Source of the DNA: Antedon mediterranea
Lineage: Eukaryota; Echinodermata; Crinoidea; Comatulida; Antedonidae
Direction of reading: 5' to 3'
Assembly (NCBI RefSeq): GCF_964355755.1
Contig: NC_092673.1
Span: forward strand, 8,129,001 to 8,193,000
Length of the DNA stretch: 64,000 bases
Below are positions 10,991-55,140 of this stretch, in pieces; positions within the stretch are counted from its first letter, which is position 1; each line of letters starts with the position of its first letter. A model generated the notes under the pieces. It made no database searches. It was not told the origin of the DNA and saw nothing but the letters and a program-made list of their open reading frames with translations. Position numbers and translations under genes: made by a program.

Positions 10991-11856
10991 GACTCTATTA
11001 TAGCTCACTATGTCGGTTGGTCGATAAACAATCTCATACAAACTCATATTCATATTTTTTCGTTATGTTGACACTGGATATTAATACTTAAACATTTGTC
11101 AACATTTTTTAATATTTTCAGCAATTTCGGTTGGTCGGTCGGTAAACACTAACTCATTCATGTTTTTTCGTTATTTTGACAGTGGATATTATTACTTGGA
11201 GGCAAATATAAATGTTTTTAAAAATGTGTCAACATTTTCAGAAATTTCGGTCGGTTGGTCGGTCGGTAAACACTAACTCATATTCATATTTTTTTTAGTT
11301 ATTTTGACAGTGGATATTAATACTTGGAGGCAAATAGGCTATAAATGTTTTTAAATATTTCCAACATTTTTTAAAACATTTTCAACAATTTCGGTCGGTT
11401 GGTCCGTCTGTCGGTAAACACTAACTCATATTCATATTTTTTTTTCGTTATTTTGACAGTGGATATTAATATTTGGAGGCAAATATTATATAAATGTTTT
11501 TAAACATTTTTCGACAATAACATTTTCAGTAATTTCGGTCGGTCGGTCGGTCGGTAAACACTAACTCATATTCATTTTTTTTTCAGTTATTTTGACAGTG
11601 GATATTAATATTTGGAGGCAAATATTATATAAATGTTTTTAAACATTTTTCGACATTTTTTAACATTTTCAGTCGGTTGGTCGGTCGGTAAACACTAACT
11701 CATATTCATTTTTTTTTTTTCGTTATTTTAACAGTGGATATTAATACTTGGAGGCAAATATAAATGTTTTTAAAAACTTTTCAACATTTTGTCGGTCGGT
11801 CGGTCGGTCTGTCAGTAAATACTAACTCAAATTTGCGGACGCGACTGCAGCCTTGT
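10984..11856 (+). mobile_element. Hairpin-(GTCG)n element expanded into a minisatellite
   Basis: Begins GCACGCGACTCTATTATAGC and ends GACGCGACTGCAGCCTTGTT like the short copy. The interior has about six to seven tandem units of roughly 120-145 bp, each with GGTCGGTCGGTAAACACTAAC, TTATTTTGACAGTGGATATT and GGAGGCAAATATAAATG. The unit is absent from the 105 bp copy, so it expanded inside the module. Confidence 0.7.
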
Positions 11857-13396
11857 TGAGTACCATTATTATGTGTCATTCCCTATTTCATTCTGTACAT
11901 AGGTATATACTTACAGTAATTTATTATTGGTCACGTCACAAAAGCTTATTTTTTCCATATGATATCTATTAAATAGTTAAATAGCACACCTTCTGTCTTC
12001 TTTTAACATGGACATAATCTTTAAATGGACATTATTATTAGTCAACTGGTGGAGCGGTTAAGCTTATCTTCGTATAACACAAGAGCATCACGGGACCTTC
12101 ATCTTCCTCAACCTAAATAGTCCAGTCCCTAAGGGGAGAAAAAGGGGTGGGATGTTACCAGACTGGATACAAATTTTTCAATATAGCAGTTTGGTAGAGT
12201 ATAGTGTGGAGATGCCAAAACAAAGTTACTGGAAATCTGATTTGACCTCTGTGACCTCTGACCTCAATTTTTATATTTTTCTATTATATAACTAAAAATC
12301 GCCATATCTTGACAACGCAGGGACATTTTACATTTATTTTTTTTTCAAAATGCTTGGAAGATATATATTTATATTCGCTATAATGAAAAAAATTGTACAA
12401 AAATGGCCGCAAAGGCTTTATTTTTCAGTTTAACCTTTGACCTTGATTGCCTAATATCTCAATAACACGCAATCTCGGAGATTTGAGAATGGGCTCAAAA
12501 TGTTAAGAAAATAAATCTAATATTTAGTCTAATAGAAACTTTTTTCAAAATATTACCATAAATTAAGCTTTTTTGACCCTTGACCTCTAATGTTTGAATA
12601 TGTCAATATCTCGGTAACTATTTGTCCTAAAAAGTTCAGTTTGGTGTCAAATTGTTTAGAATATACACATTTATATTTGCTCTAACAAAATATTTTGTCA
12701 GAATTCAATTGGAAATGTCATTTTCAGCTATGACCCATCGTTTTGCATATATTTAGCAATTTATAATCTATAAAAAGAGATCGAGAGAGGGGAGGGGGTT
12801 GGGGTGGATGGAGAGACACATATTTTTGTTAGATGTTACACAAAATGTTAAACTCTGTCTACACTATAACATTTTTATGCGACAAAAAAAATGTGATGTG
12901 CCTATATATGGACACGATGAATGACATATCACTACCATATTTGGGCACATCACACCTTTTTTGTTAAACTCTCCATCAACCCAACCACCTCCCCCTTTCT
13001 TGCTTTTCCAATGCTACTGCATGCATCTATACACATCAAAATGGCCGGAATTGTACTGGAAAGTTTTTAGTCCCAGAGGATGGGTGTATTGTAATGTTAT
13101 CAGAATTATGGCAATTGTTTGTAATGGGAATCCGAAAGTTTTAAAACTACATTTGAAATATTTGCTAATAATATCACATGCTATTAAAGATATACTTATT
13201 TTCCCCCTGACAAAAGTAATTTTGACAAATATTTTTGTTGAATATGCAATTTTAATGTCACACATAATAGTTTCACCAAAATTGGATTGAAAAAAAAATG
13301 ATATAGTGCATACCCAAAAAAACTGTAATTCAAAGCAAAAAATAGGCTGGAAGTCAATGTGATTTTAGATAAATTAACTGTTTATTTTGTCTTTAA

Positions 13397-13990
13397 AGCT
13401 CAGGTACAGGCATGAATTTTAAATATAATATCTGGTTAATTGTACATAAATCAAGTATTTGTAAAAGGAATCAAGACGAAAAAACATAAATTTCCCTTAA
13501 AATGGTCAAATACAAAATTTTGCAAAATTCTGCTATAAAAACAAGGAAGACTTTTTTTCAGTAGTTAGGTAGTTAACCTAATGTAATAACATGTATGGTG
13601 ACTCCCTAGAAGGTGAAAAAAGATGGTGGATATACGGTGGATAATTTTTGCTATAGCATGAAAATAAAAATCTGAAGTTGAATAAAAATACCAGAAATAT
13701 AATATTCAAGTTATATTACCTATATTTAGTCATCTGATAACATTTTTTACCACACCGTTTGTTTTTCATAGCTTTTTAAAATGCCTCTCTATTTACAAAA
13801 TTTGTGTACAAAAGAATAGAGATTTTACTGTGTAATTTGAACTATCCCCCCACTGATAAGAAAGTGCTTGTTTTCTACAAGCTCGTGTAACACAAATAAA
13901 ATCTCAAAAATTATGAAACATAGGGGAAACTATAGATCGATAATTATTGGAATGTATGATCAATAGAATTTTTTTGCCCGCACCTGGCCT
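13397..13990. mobile_element. TTAA-flanked MITE (CTCAGGTACAGG family), copy A
   Basis: It is flanked by TTAA (13393-13396, 13991-13994) within CTTTAAAG on both sides, while the empty site CTTTAAAG remains in copy 1 near 1323-1332. Ends AAGCTCAGGTACAGGCA and TGCCCGCACCTGGCCTT are imperfect inverted repeats. TTAA targets are typical of piggyBac-type elements; an 8 bp CTTTAAAG duplication (hAT type) is the alternative. No ORF. Confidence 0.85.
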
Positions 13991-14015
13991 TTAAAGTGAT
14001 ATTTACTCTATTTTT

Positions 14016-14059
14016 AGTCGCGTGGAAGCGACTCTATAGTTCACTATGTCGGTCGGTCG

Positions 14060-14090
<31 letters not shown>

Positions 14091-14833
14091 GGTCTGTCTG
14101 TCGGTCTGTCTGTCTGTCTGTCGGTCCGGTATCACTATGCGTTTTATCGCTTTATGACCTTATCTTGATATCAGTTTAATCTAGCTAAATCAATTTTTCA
14201 CAGAATATTCCTTATGGCCAGGAATCGATGTGGTTATGTTTTCACGGTGCGCAATAAAAAATTACGCGGTCTACGCACGATTTAACGAAATCACGTTTGT
14301 AATCATATCTTAACAACCATGAATCACAATTAAATAAAATTTGGTACTCATAAATTTCAGGGCATAAGTCATCATATGGCAATACAATTATGTGCGTAGC
14401 GCATGTAACGCATGCGTACGCGCGCCTAAAATTTTCAAAATTTATTTTCGATGAAATAAGAGTACGTTTCAGGCAATTTTAAGCGTTTACAAAATTGCCA
14501 TGAGTGCGCAGATTTTTGCGCGCGCACTACGCGTTAAATGTTATTGCGCACTCTTTTTGCCCGATTTCTGTTTTCTTGACTTACTTTTCAACTCGAAATT
14601 ACGTTATACGAGCACGTCAAAAGTGACAGGCTACGCACGTGTAAATTAAAAAAATATAAATGTTTTTAAACATTTCAACATTTTTAAACATGTTCAGTAA
14701 TTTCGGCCAGTATAGTTCACTATGTCGGTCGGTCCGTCTGTCTGTCGGTCTGTCTGTCTGTCGGTCTGTTTGTCTGTCGGTCCGGTATCACTATGCATTG
14801 TAGCACGCGACTTAATGGCTGTTGGCCTTGTTT
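14016..14833 (+). mobile_element. Hairpin-(GTCG/GTCT)n element inserted in copy 2
   Basis: Starts AGTCGCGTGGAAGCGACT (hairpin), then CTATAGTTCACTATGTCGG, then a (GTCG/GTCT)n microsatellite at 14046-14130, a GC-variable body with GCGC-rich words, a second (GTCT)n block at 14724-14785, and the terminal AGCACGCGACTTAATGGC and TTGGCCTTGTT. The uninterrupted site is in copy 1 near 1342-1356. No clear target duplication beyond T residues. Confidence 0.75.
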
Positions 14834-16450
14834 AGATTAGCTCTTTGATTAAACACCTCTTCCAATGCAGTGAAAATCTTAAGTGTCGCCTTGTCTTACT
14901 AATCTTCCTTAACTTCTCTTTGAACGATCGTAATCAATATTTGTTGAGGTATAATATTTCCCTCTAATATGGTAATGCTTGTTTTATTGAGTCAAATGCT
15001 TTCTGATAATTTCTAAATCAAAGATTTGGTGATATTCATTTCCTTTTTATTTTAGTTGATTGACAAACTGTATAAGATGGTCCTACTGTATAAAGCCTTA
15101 TATATTGGTTTATTTACTTCTAGTAGGTCTCTGATTTTGTTTTTTGATTACTTTTGTAAATTATTTGTGTACATGTGATAATGTTCGTTTGGTCGGTAAT
15201 AGTTGATGTCAGTTTTGTCATGTTTTTGTGGATTAAAGTATAATTATCATTGCTTCTCTTAATTTCTTCTGGTTTCAAAGATTTTGTTGTATAGTGTTAT
15301 GAGCTGGATGTGTTATTGCCTCATCAAGCCAAGATGGTAATTTTGACTGCTCACTGGTTTGTTTTCCTTTTATATTCCACTACAGTATGTTCTTGAAAAG
15401 AAATCAGCTTTGTAATTAATTTGTCTTTGATCCTTTTCAGATTTCTAATATTTTAAACATATGTTTTTCTTTTCTTCGCTTTTTCCTCACTGTTTCAAAC
15501 ATTTTATTTTTTCAGCATACTCCAAGCAATTAATTGATAATTAGGTCATATGTTTTATGAGTATCAAATCGCATTGGTTAATTCTTCTTTTCTTTCTTAA
15601 GGATCCTGATTTTCTTTGTTTTTTTTAAAATGTTATTTAACTTTAAGTTTATCTAATTTTTTGTTGATATTAAGTGTTGCTCTTACGGTGTAGGCCTACC
15701 ATGCGATGGAATTATATATTTAAATTAAATTAAACATTAAGTTTTAAGAAAATTGTAAAAGGCTAAATAGGATATTGAATGTAGTTCTGGTCCACTAAAT
15801 CTATATTTTAGGTATATTATTATATGACACACGCACGCTTAACAGTATATCCTGGTCATACCTCAAACTGGCATTTCCAGTAAAAATATGATAACATCTT
15901 CTATTAGAGCTAATATAAATGTTTACATTTTGAACATTTTGACACCAAGTTGAACTTTTTATGACATTTGGTTACAGAGATACAGACATATTTAAACATT
16001 AAAGGTCAAAGGTCAGTAAATGACAATTCCTGTGGATTTGGAAGAACATGTTTAATTAGAGTATATATAAATATGTATGCTCTTAACAATTTGAAACAAA
16101 TTTCAAGAAATTTTGACCAGTAGTTATTGAGATATAGTAAGCCGAGGTCAAAGGTCAAAACATTGAGAAATTACATTTCCGGTCGTTTTTTTGAAAAAAG
16201 TTCTATTAGAGCGAATATAAATATGTACCCTCTGATCTATTTGACACCAATATCATTTCAATTGTCAAACCCGTTGCGGAGATATGGCTGTTTAAGATAG
16301 AAATATAAAAATTGAGGTCAGAGGTCACAGAGGTCAAATCAGATTTCCAGTAACTTTGTTTTGGTATCTCCATATCATGTTCTATCAACATGCCAAAGGG
16401 CACACTTGTATCCACTATGGTAACATCATTTCCCCTTAGGGACTGGACTA

Positions 16451-16999
16451 AAACTAACTAAAATGAAACTTAACATTCGCTATAGTGGTTCTAAACTATT
16501 CAATAATCTACCTCCCGAAATTTCGTCATCGTCTTCTAGCAAAATGTTCTCTTTTAAACTTAAAGAATATCTTATTTCAAATTATAACTAATTGTTTTCT
16601 CTATTTTGTTATATTTTTTTTTTTTTTTTTTTAACTTTAGAAACTTTTTCGAAATTGCTTCCTTTTCTGTTGGTGTGTGTGTGTCTGTTGATCTTTTTGT
16701 GTATGTGTAGTTATATGTTTACATTTATATATATAAGTATATAATATTCTTACATGGCTTCCCAACATACAAGTTTCAATTGGATTTTTGTTTCCAATTG
16801 ATCGATACTTTCTTGGGTTTTTTTGCCTCTTTCATTTTGTATATAACTGAATCATCTTTTTATACATTATGATTTACTGTATTATATCTCTAAAAAAAAA
16901 ATATATATATATTTATTTATAAAATATCAGGAATTATAATGTTTTTTTACTCAAATATGAATGAAAGAAATAAATGTTTATTTGAATTTGAATTTGAAT
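16451..16999 (+). mobile_element. LINE 3' fragment with (TTTGAA)n tail
   Basis: Frame from about 16468 reads NIRYSGSKLFNNLPPEISS, later FSFKLKEYL and a TAA near 16590. This resembles the C-terminal end of non-LTR reverse transcriptases (..YRG..LWN.LP....S....FK..LK.YL). A T-rich 3' UTR follows, ending TTTGAATTTGAATTTGAATC near 16980-17000. The inverted-repeat element copy 2 interrupts its 5' side. Confidence 0.65.
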
Positions 17000-17387
17000 C
17001 TATGGGTAGGCACAGCTTCAAGACACTCCTCGATCATTGTTCTGGTCAATCTTGATTTCAGAAAGGTCATTGTTGCAATACCAGAGTTTGTATTAAAAAA
17101 TATTTAAAGACATTATAAACCCCAGCATGATTCGAACCATGTAGGTAAAGCTAATACCAAAAGTTAAAAAAAACCATATCTTTCAACATGCTCCCTCTAT
17201 GGAAATATTTTGCCAAGTGATTCACTCAGTTTCTGAATGCTTTCATTTGTTTGTTACTGGATTACAAGTAATTGCAAAATCTTTACCAAAATGAAAATAC
17301 AAATAGATATCATTTTGGAAGCAATCCGGACCAGGGTCCTAATTCTGAACCAGTTTTTAGTGTTATTTTCAGTGTTTAGGTGACAAT

Positions 17388-17640
17388 CAAAGCCGATGAG
17401 CAGTCTTAAAGTAACAAGTAAACTGAAATTGTATTTTCTCGAGAACTAACTTCATTTTTTTACAAGAGGCAAGAGTTATAATTTGTGAATTGTAATTTTT
17501 GATTTAATGTACAGGTTTTAGGTTTAAAAAACCCTATTTCTTTTCAAATTCACCCGTTTGTTTTGGCCTTCTGTTCTATTGTTAGTCAACTGAAACTATT
17601 CGCATACACAATAATGGTTACAGTAAATCTTCTAATTAGG
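17388..17640. repeat. Dispersed ~250 bp repeat, copy 2
   Basis: Partner of 10727-10990, with the same ordered blocks and indels in T-rich runs. Between it and the LINE tail (17000-17388) I see only AT-rich sequence with a short tRNA-like word (AGCATGATTCGAACC at about 17126). Confidence 0.65.
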
Positions 17641-18339
17641 TTATTATTCTTTGATTGTTTTTGAGAGTTGGTCACTATTACTAATCACCAGAAGAACCAT
17701 AATTATAGTCCAGTCAATCTAATGATATACCCACCACAAATTGCAATAGTAACAAAGCTAGTATTTTTGAATTCTATATAATGTGTAGAACGACATACTA
17801 AAAGTCACCGAAAATCCAAGCATTGGGTCAAGGGTCAGAGGTCAATAAAGGTCATTTTAAGTCAAAATTAATATGCCCCATTATTTACATATATTTAACC
17901 ATTTAAAATACATTATATACAAGTGGAATTTATGTCATCCGAAAGCTTATTAAATTTCCTATTCAGTGATATCAAACTTATAGTCATAACATTTTATTTA
18001 GAATGTCATTTTTGCGGAAAAACACAACATAATGTGTCAATTTTGGCTAAAAATGTTGTTTTCGCTGTAAACAACAATGGTATACACACAGGGATACCCT
18101 GGGGTGAACATTTCAGTCGAACGCGATACACATGACCAGTTCAAGATGCAGATGAGTGACATATCCGTTCCTGTTGCTTCTGGATGATCTACATTCCATT
18201 TTTTCCAGATGGCATTTGTGTTGCCATGGTTATAGTATTTATATTGGGATGTATAAGTATTTTAACGATTTTTTAACCAGTAGAAATACAAAGATGTTCA
18301 ACAGCAGTTTGACAATGACCTCCATGTTGTATGACGTTC

Positions 18340-19813
18340 GGACCATCTGGGCTGGATTGTCAACAGACCTGGTGATTGAAAAAGTTTCTATGAGAAGCCT
18401 CAAAGAAAACCAAAGGTTTGACAAGAGAATATAGGAATGCCTACATCCAGACCAATTCTGCGCTGAAATGTATGTAATGTCTTGTATTATAGTATCAGGG
18501 CGTTACTCCAGCAGCGGCCAACATAAGACCTTATGGCCACACGTCAGGAACACAATGGCAATTGAAAAATCCATTTGGTTACGACTCAGAGACTTCATAC
18601 CATTGACACGGGAGTTACTGCAGGTGACTTGGAATATTAACAATGTGGTATTAAGCATTGAATATTTTGGCCAGAAAGTCTTGCAATGTATTCAAGATCC
18701 TGGCAATAAAGTCATATGTGTGCAATCCTACAGTTCCAGAGGTGACTCGAGGTGACTTTGTTATCCACCAGCACTTTTTGAAACTACCAACTTACAATAC
18801 TTTCGGCTAATAAACCAACATGATGCCACGTGGAAACAACTTCTTCTGAATAGTCTAATACATCCAACTCACTGAATAATGTCCAGTAGGCCTACAATTT
18901 AGATGGTAGTCCTCTACTGTACAGCATTCCATGGAATAGTGTAGAGATCTGTAAAAAATATTGCTCTGCATAGTCTTTGATAATTATGAAAGCGGCTCAT
19001 CCACCAAAGACGGCGCACATGGTAAGGCGGGTCAGGTGGTAGTGTCCCTGTACATTTTACCACAAAATAGGATCACTTTCTGTAACAAACAACAATTTAT
19101 AAATCTTCGTAACTAGTATTTGAACAACATGGCAATGAGTGAATGCAGCTGCTGATGCAGATGTTCTTTCGGATAGTACAAAAAAACCATTGAATCAGCA
19201 AACAGGAAAACATCTGTCATTATCCGATGACACGGATCTACTAGTGCTCCTCTGCAGTCAAGCATTTAAAACATCTTGTGATATTCTTTAGACTGGAGCT
19301 GAGATGCTGGACTATCAAACTGGTTCAAACAGTACATTTGAGAGACATCTGTGATAACCTTCTGTTTGCTCATGCGATACTGGTGACACAACATCCAGAG
19401 TTTTCGGAATTGGAAAACAAGTGGCTCTAAAAAAAAAGCTTGTCATTGCACTTATTTCTGACATTATGCTGTAGTCTTCAGATGCAAACAAGCTAAAAAG
19501 GATGACATTGTGGTTGCTAGAGAAAATGGTTTAGTGCATCTGTACAATGGACTACCTGGACAACGTGGAATGCCTTTGACTCCATCCCATCTACAAGTAC
19601 AACCTCGCATATCGCCAACTTCATAATCGTACCACAACCAAGGTACTTAACAACATGTTCAAGTTCAAGTTATCTTTTAGCAATGGAGTGGGGTTGATTA
19701 TGTGTACCGAGGATTGGGGATGGAAGATCAATGATGGAAACATGGTTCCTCTACACACAGACTTAAAGCCAGAACCTGAGTATCTCCTTGAAGCATTCAG
19801 GGGTAACTAGAAC
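18340..19813 (+). pseudogene. Decayed ORF of an uncharacterised invertebrate family (DDTDLLVLL / EDWGWK motifs)
   Basis: Separate frames give, in order: LSTDLVIEKVSMRSLK (about 18356), a SGQHKT block (about 18513), a FGQKVLQ block (about 18667), YPPALFETTN (about 18762), LSDDTDLLVLLC (about 19219-19254), VCLYNG-like LVHLYNGLPG (about 19538), and EDWGWKINDG ... PLHTDLKPEPEYLLEAF (about 19700-19805). The same ordered motifs occur in large uncharacterised proteins abundant in cnidarian, mollusc and echinoderm genomes; the DDTDLLVLL and later GCDTTS-type blocks look PIN-nuclease-like. Stops and frameshifts between every block show it is dead. Its place inside a TIR element suggests it served transposition, which is inference. 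Confidence 0.7.
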
Positions 19814-19959
19814 TACATGTGGTGAATGCAATGGCATTGCACTGTACTAATACCCGAACAAGAAAGTGATACTGATGACATATTTGTGAGTCCTTTTCTA
19901 TTTGAAGGATTAAACAATATCATCCCACACGGAGCAATTCAAATAAAAAGGTCTGGATT

Positions 19960-20800
19960 AAAATGATCTTACAAAATATACAAAAATATCACAATATACA
20001 GTACAATATAACAAGAGTCAAAGTTCAAGAATTTAAGAGTCGAATGGCAACTGGCAAAAACGAATTTCTTTTCCAGTTTGTTCTACATGCCGGGCATTGA
20101 AAGAGACGCCCATGAGGCATGAGCTCGAAATCACTGAACAAGGCATGGTTAACATTTTTTAGAATAGCTATACTTTTTTCTAGAGTTTGCATGTCACAGA
20201 AGGAAGATAAGCTACGAAGTTGACAACCTATTAATTTAGAACTTAAGTTAACAATTCTTTGTAGTGAGTTTCTTTCTTTGACCCTAAGACCAAAAAACCA
20301 GCATATAAAGGAAAAAAGTTAAAACGTTCTCAATAAAGGAATTATAAAAAACCATGAGAATTACTTTATCGACATTAAAATGGTTCAGCTTTTCCTCTCT
20401 TTACTATTGCCTCTGTATTTAATTCCCAGCTGAGATTGTTCTCAAATATAGTACCTAGGTATTTAAAGGAATGGACAATATCGCTGGTTCGTCATTTGTG
20501 GGGGATACCAGAGGGCTGCGTCCTTTCTCCTTCCTAAAATCTACAATTATCTCCTTGGTTTTGGTCACATTGAGTTTCAAGTAGGAGTTTCCACAAAATT
20601 GGATAAAACCATCTAATGCGGAACCATGACCGTCCTGTGAAGTTTGAAGGAGAGACAGCAAGACAGTGTCGTCAGCAAATTTGAAAAGATGACTATTGTC
20701 CTGTTTGCTCCGACAGTCATCCGTGTATATAATATACAGGAGAGGAGAGAAGACGCAACCCTGCGAAGATCAATTACTTGTCATTACGTACATTCGTTGA
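19960..20800 (-). mobile_element. Nested LINE fragment, reverse transcriptase 3' half
   Basis: The minus strand reads GCVFSPLLYIIYTDD, HLFKFADDTVLLSLLQ and YLKLNVTKTKEIIVDFRK. FADD is the catalytic motif of reverse transcriptase. Frameshifted frames further on give KYLGTIFENNLSW and SFNARHVEQT-like remains, matching the end of CR1/Rex-type LINEs; the AT-rich 3' tail ends near 19960. The 5' part is missing. It is inserted in opposite orientation to the decayed transposon ORF. Confidence 0.8.
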
Positions 20801-20859
20801 TACTAAAATTATCAACAATCTATCTATAGTAAATCAAATTATCAAGACTCATTAATTAA

Positions 20860-21600
20860 TCAACAATAGTACATACCACTAATGAATTTCAATTTTCTTC
20901 TAGCTAGCATCATTTTTCCTATTTCATGACGATACAATAGGTACAGGAAAAACATTATTTGCACCAAATACTTCCAAAATATAAATATAATATATATAAA
21001 CATAATTTAGTTTTACGCTATTTTAAGAAAATTTGAGTTTTTGTAAAAGGTCAATGACCTTTTGACCTCTAGTTACGTATAACTGTTGTATTAATTGTTT
21101 TTTTAATGTATATTATTAGTAGGATATATATACTCTACACATTGGTACTAAAGCTATTTAGATATGATTATAAAACAATGGATTATAGGCATAAATGCTA
21201 TACCCCCTACCCCAAAATTGTTTACATTTGATAAAGAATCAATTTCAATAAGAATAGTACATCATTACTTTTAAAATTCTTCTAGTTAACATCATGTTTC
21301 CTATTTTATATATCGATAGGTACAGATAAAACACAATTTTGATTAAATGCATATACAATTATGGCACAATATTACAGTTAATCATTTTTTTAAGGAAAAA
21401 AATAAGTTTTTGTAAAAGGTCAATAACCTTTTGACCTCTAGTTATATAAATAAATGTTGTATTTTGTTTTTTTAAATTGCATATTAGAAAGAAATATATA
21501 TTCTACACATTAATATCAAGATTATTGAGATTGGATTATAAAACCAGAAGCTATGGGCATAAATGTTACCCCCTACCCCAAAATATTTATGGAATAAAAT
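20860..21600. repeat. ~370 bp tandem duplication near the right end of the 4 kb transposon
   Basis: Unit starts AATAGTACAT at about 20867 and 21253; both contain CTTCTAG, AGGTACAG, TTTTTGTAAAAGGTCAAT, CCTTTTGACCTCTAGTTA, and CCCCCTACCCCAAAAT. Divergence is moderate. Confidence 0.75.
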
Positions 21601-21775
21601 CGATCACTATATAGTTGTTGAGATTACCTAAAAAATAATGTGTTCCAATGCTTCAATTTTCGGTGACTTTTAATATGTCATTATAAACTACATTTTGAAT
21701 GAAAAAATTAATGTTTCGTTACTATTGCAATTTGTGGTGGGTTTACCTCTAAATATCACTAGATTGACTGGACTA

Positions 21776-21956
21776 TTACAGAGCCATATTGCTCTGCATA
21801 ATTAACACATGTTACGCCCTCTATTAAATAATGATTTAGTAGTCTTCCTACCTACATCATAGCAGCCGTTTTTTAGGTACACACAACAGGCGTACGTCGT
21901 ACGTGCGCGACGCGAAATTATTTTTACACAACCGTTAAAAAAAACATACAAGGAAG
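21776..21956 (+). promoter_or_regulatory. 5' UTR / proximal promoter region of GPR107
   Basis: The 181 bp between the TA flank of the upstream transposon and the GPR107 ATG must contain at least part of the 5' UTR. It includes a CpG-containing palindromic stretch around 21890-21915 (GGCGTACGTCGTACG) and no obvious TATA box. The transcription start cannot be placed from sequence alone; upstream control DNA would have to lie in or beyond the transposon. Confidence 0.4.
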
Positions 21957-54304
<32,348 letters not shown>

Positions 54305-55140
54305 ACAAATTAATTGATGTTAGAATAAACAAAACAACATCCGAGACCCATCATTTCCTTAATGTATATTATTGTCTCGTATTATTAGATTAAAACGCTG
54401 ATTAATGGGTAATGAAGATGTTTGGTTTTGAAATGTTCTGTTTTTGTTTTATTTCTTGGTGTTGGCATAACAAACTACTTTGTTGTTGCAGAGTTTTTGA
54501 TTGTGAATTTATTGTGTTGTGATGTGGATAAGTTTGAAGCCACGATTATCTGTCTGAATGTGGTGGTAATTTCTCATTCTGGAATCAACCAGTTATTGAA
54601 TTAATTAATTTCTATGTCCTATTGAATTTACTTAAACAGTTGAAATTACTTTAATTTAATATGATTTCCTTAATCATTTTGTATAGACCTTTAATACTCA
54701 TTTTTCCCATGCATTTTTTGAAATATTTTTCTTACTGGTTTTGTTTTATTTCAGTGGAATTTTGGTTGTATTTGTTCTTTTTTTGAATTGGATCAATGTT
54801 GTTATCTCTCTTAGTTGACAAGTAAAAATTTGTTTTACTACCATTTTTGTTATTTGTTACTTATTATTGTTACAACATTGCATAAATTAAGGGTATTTGT
54901 AAAATATGTGCTTTAAAGAATTTAGGGATGAGAAATGATAGCAGCTGTGGAATGGTTTGCATGCAAATTGTACTGTATACTGTATTAAAATTACCTTTAT
55001 CATAAAAGCAATATGTTTATTTATTAATGTTTTCCTATATTTTATTCTGTCTGTCTTTCAGTGCTACAATATACACATATTATTTTGTATATATTTTGAT
55101 TAATTCCTAGTTTGATTTAATTCTAAATAAATATGTATTA
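54305..55140 (+). other. Probable GPR107 3' UTR with poly(A) signals
   Basis: AT- and T-rich non-coding sequence follows the TAG. AATAAA hexamers lie at 55126-55131, 55531-55536 and 57197-57202. The first is the simplest end; a longer transcript reaching 57.2 kb would include the 56.5-57.0 kb minisatellite. Confidence 0.45.

Larger units (their letters stand above)
12120..16448. mobile_element. Inverted-repeat DNA element, copy 2, with two nested insertions
   Basis: Same termini as the copy at the window start, flanked by TA on both sides (12118-12119 and 16449-16450). Length is 4.33 kb because two younger elements (13397-13990 and 14016-14833) sit inside it. It also lacks 47 bp present at about 850-896 in copy 1. 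The right end abuts a LINE 3' fragment, so it landed in an older retroposon. Confidence 0.9.
17708..21773 (+). mobile_element. 4.07 kb TIR transposon carrying a decayed ORF
   Basis: Left end GTCCAGTCAATCTAATGATA ... CCCACCACAAATTGCAATAG ... AAAAGTCACCGAAAAT is repeated inverted at the right end up to GATTGACTGGAC; inverted similarity spans about 130 bp. TA flanks both ends (17706-17707, 21774-21775). The first eight bases GTCCAGTC equal those of the elements at 1-2972 and 12120-16448. The interior contains a broken plus-strand ORF (18340-19810), a nested minus-strand LINE and a ~370 bp tandem duplication near the right end. Confidence 0.85.

Noticed and set aside
12961-13290. A 109-codon frame in the transposon, with a shorter frame at 992-1222 in the other copy
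   Set aside because: The frames exist on both strands over the same bases and lie in an ORF-less element; the longer one results from a deletion joining frames.
14046-14130. CRISPR-like array
   Set aside because: It is a simple (GTCG/GTCT)n microsatellite without spacers, in a eukaryotic setting.
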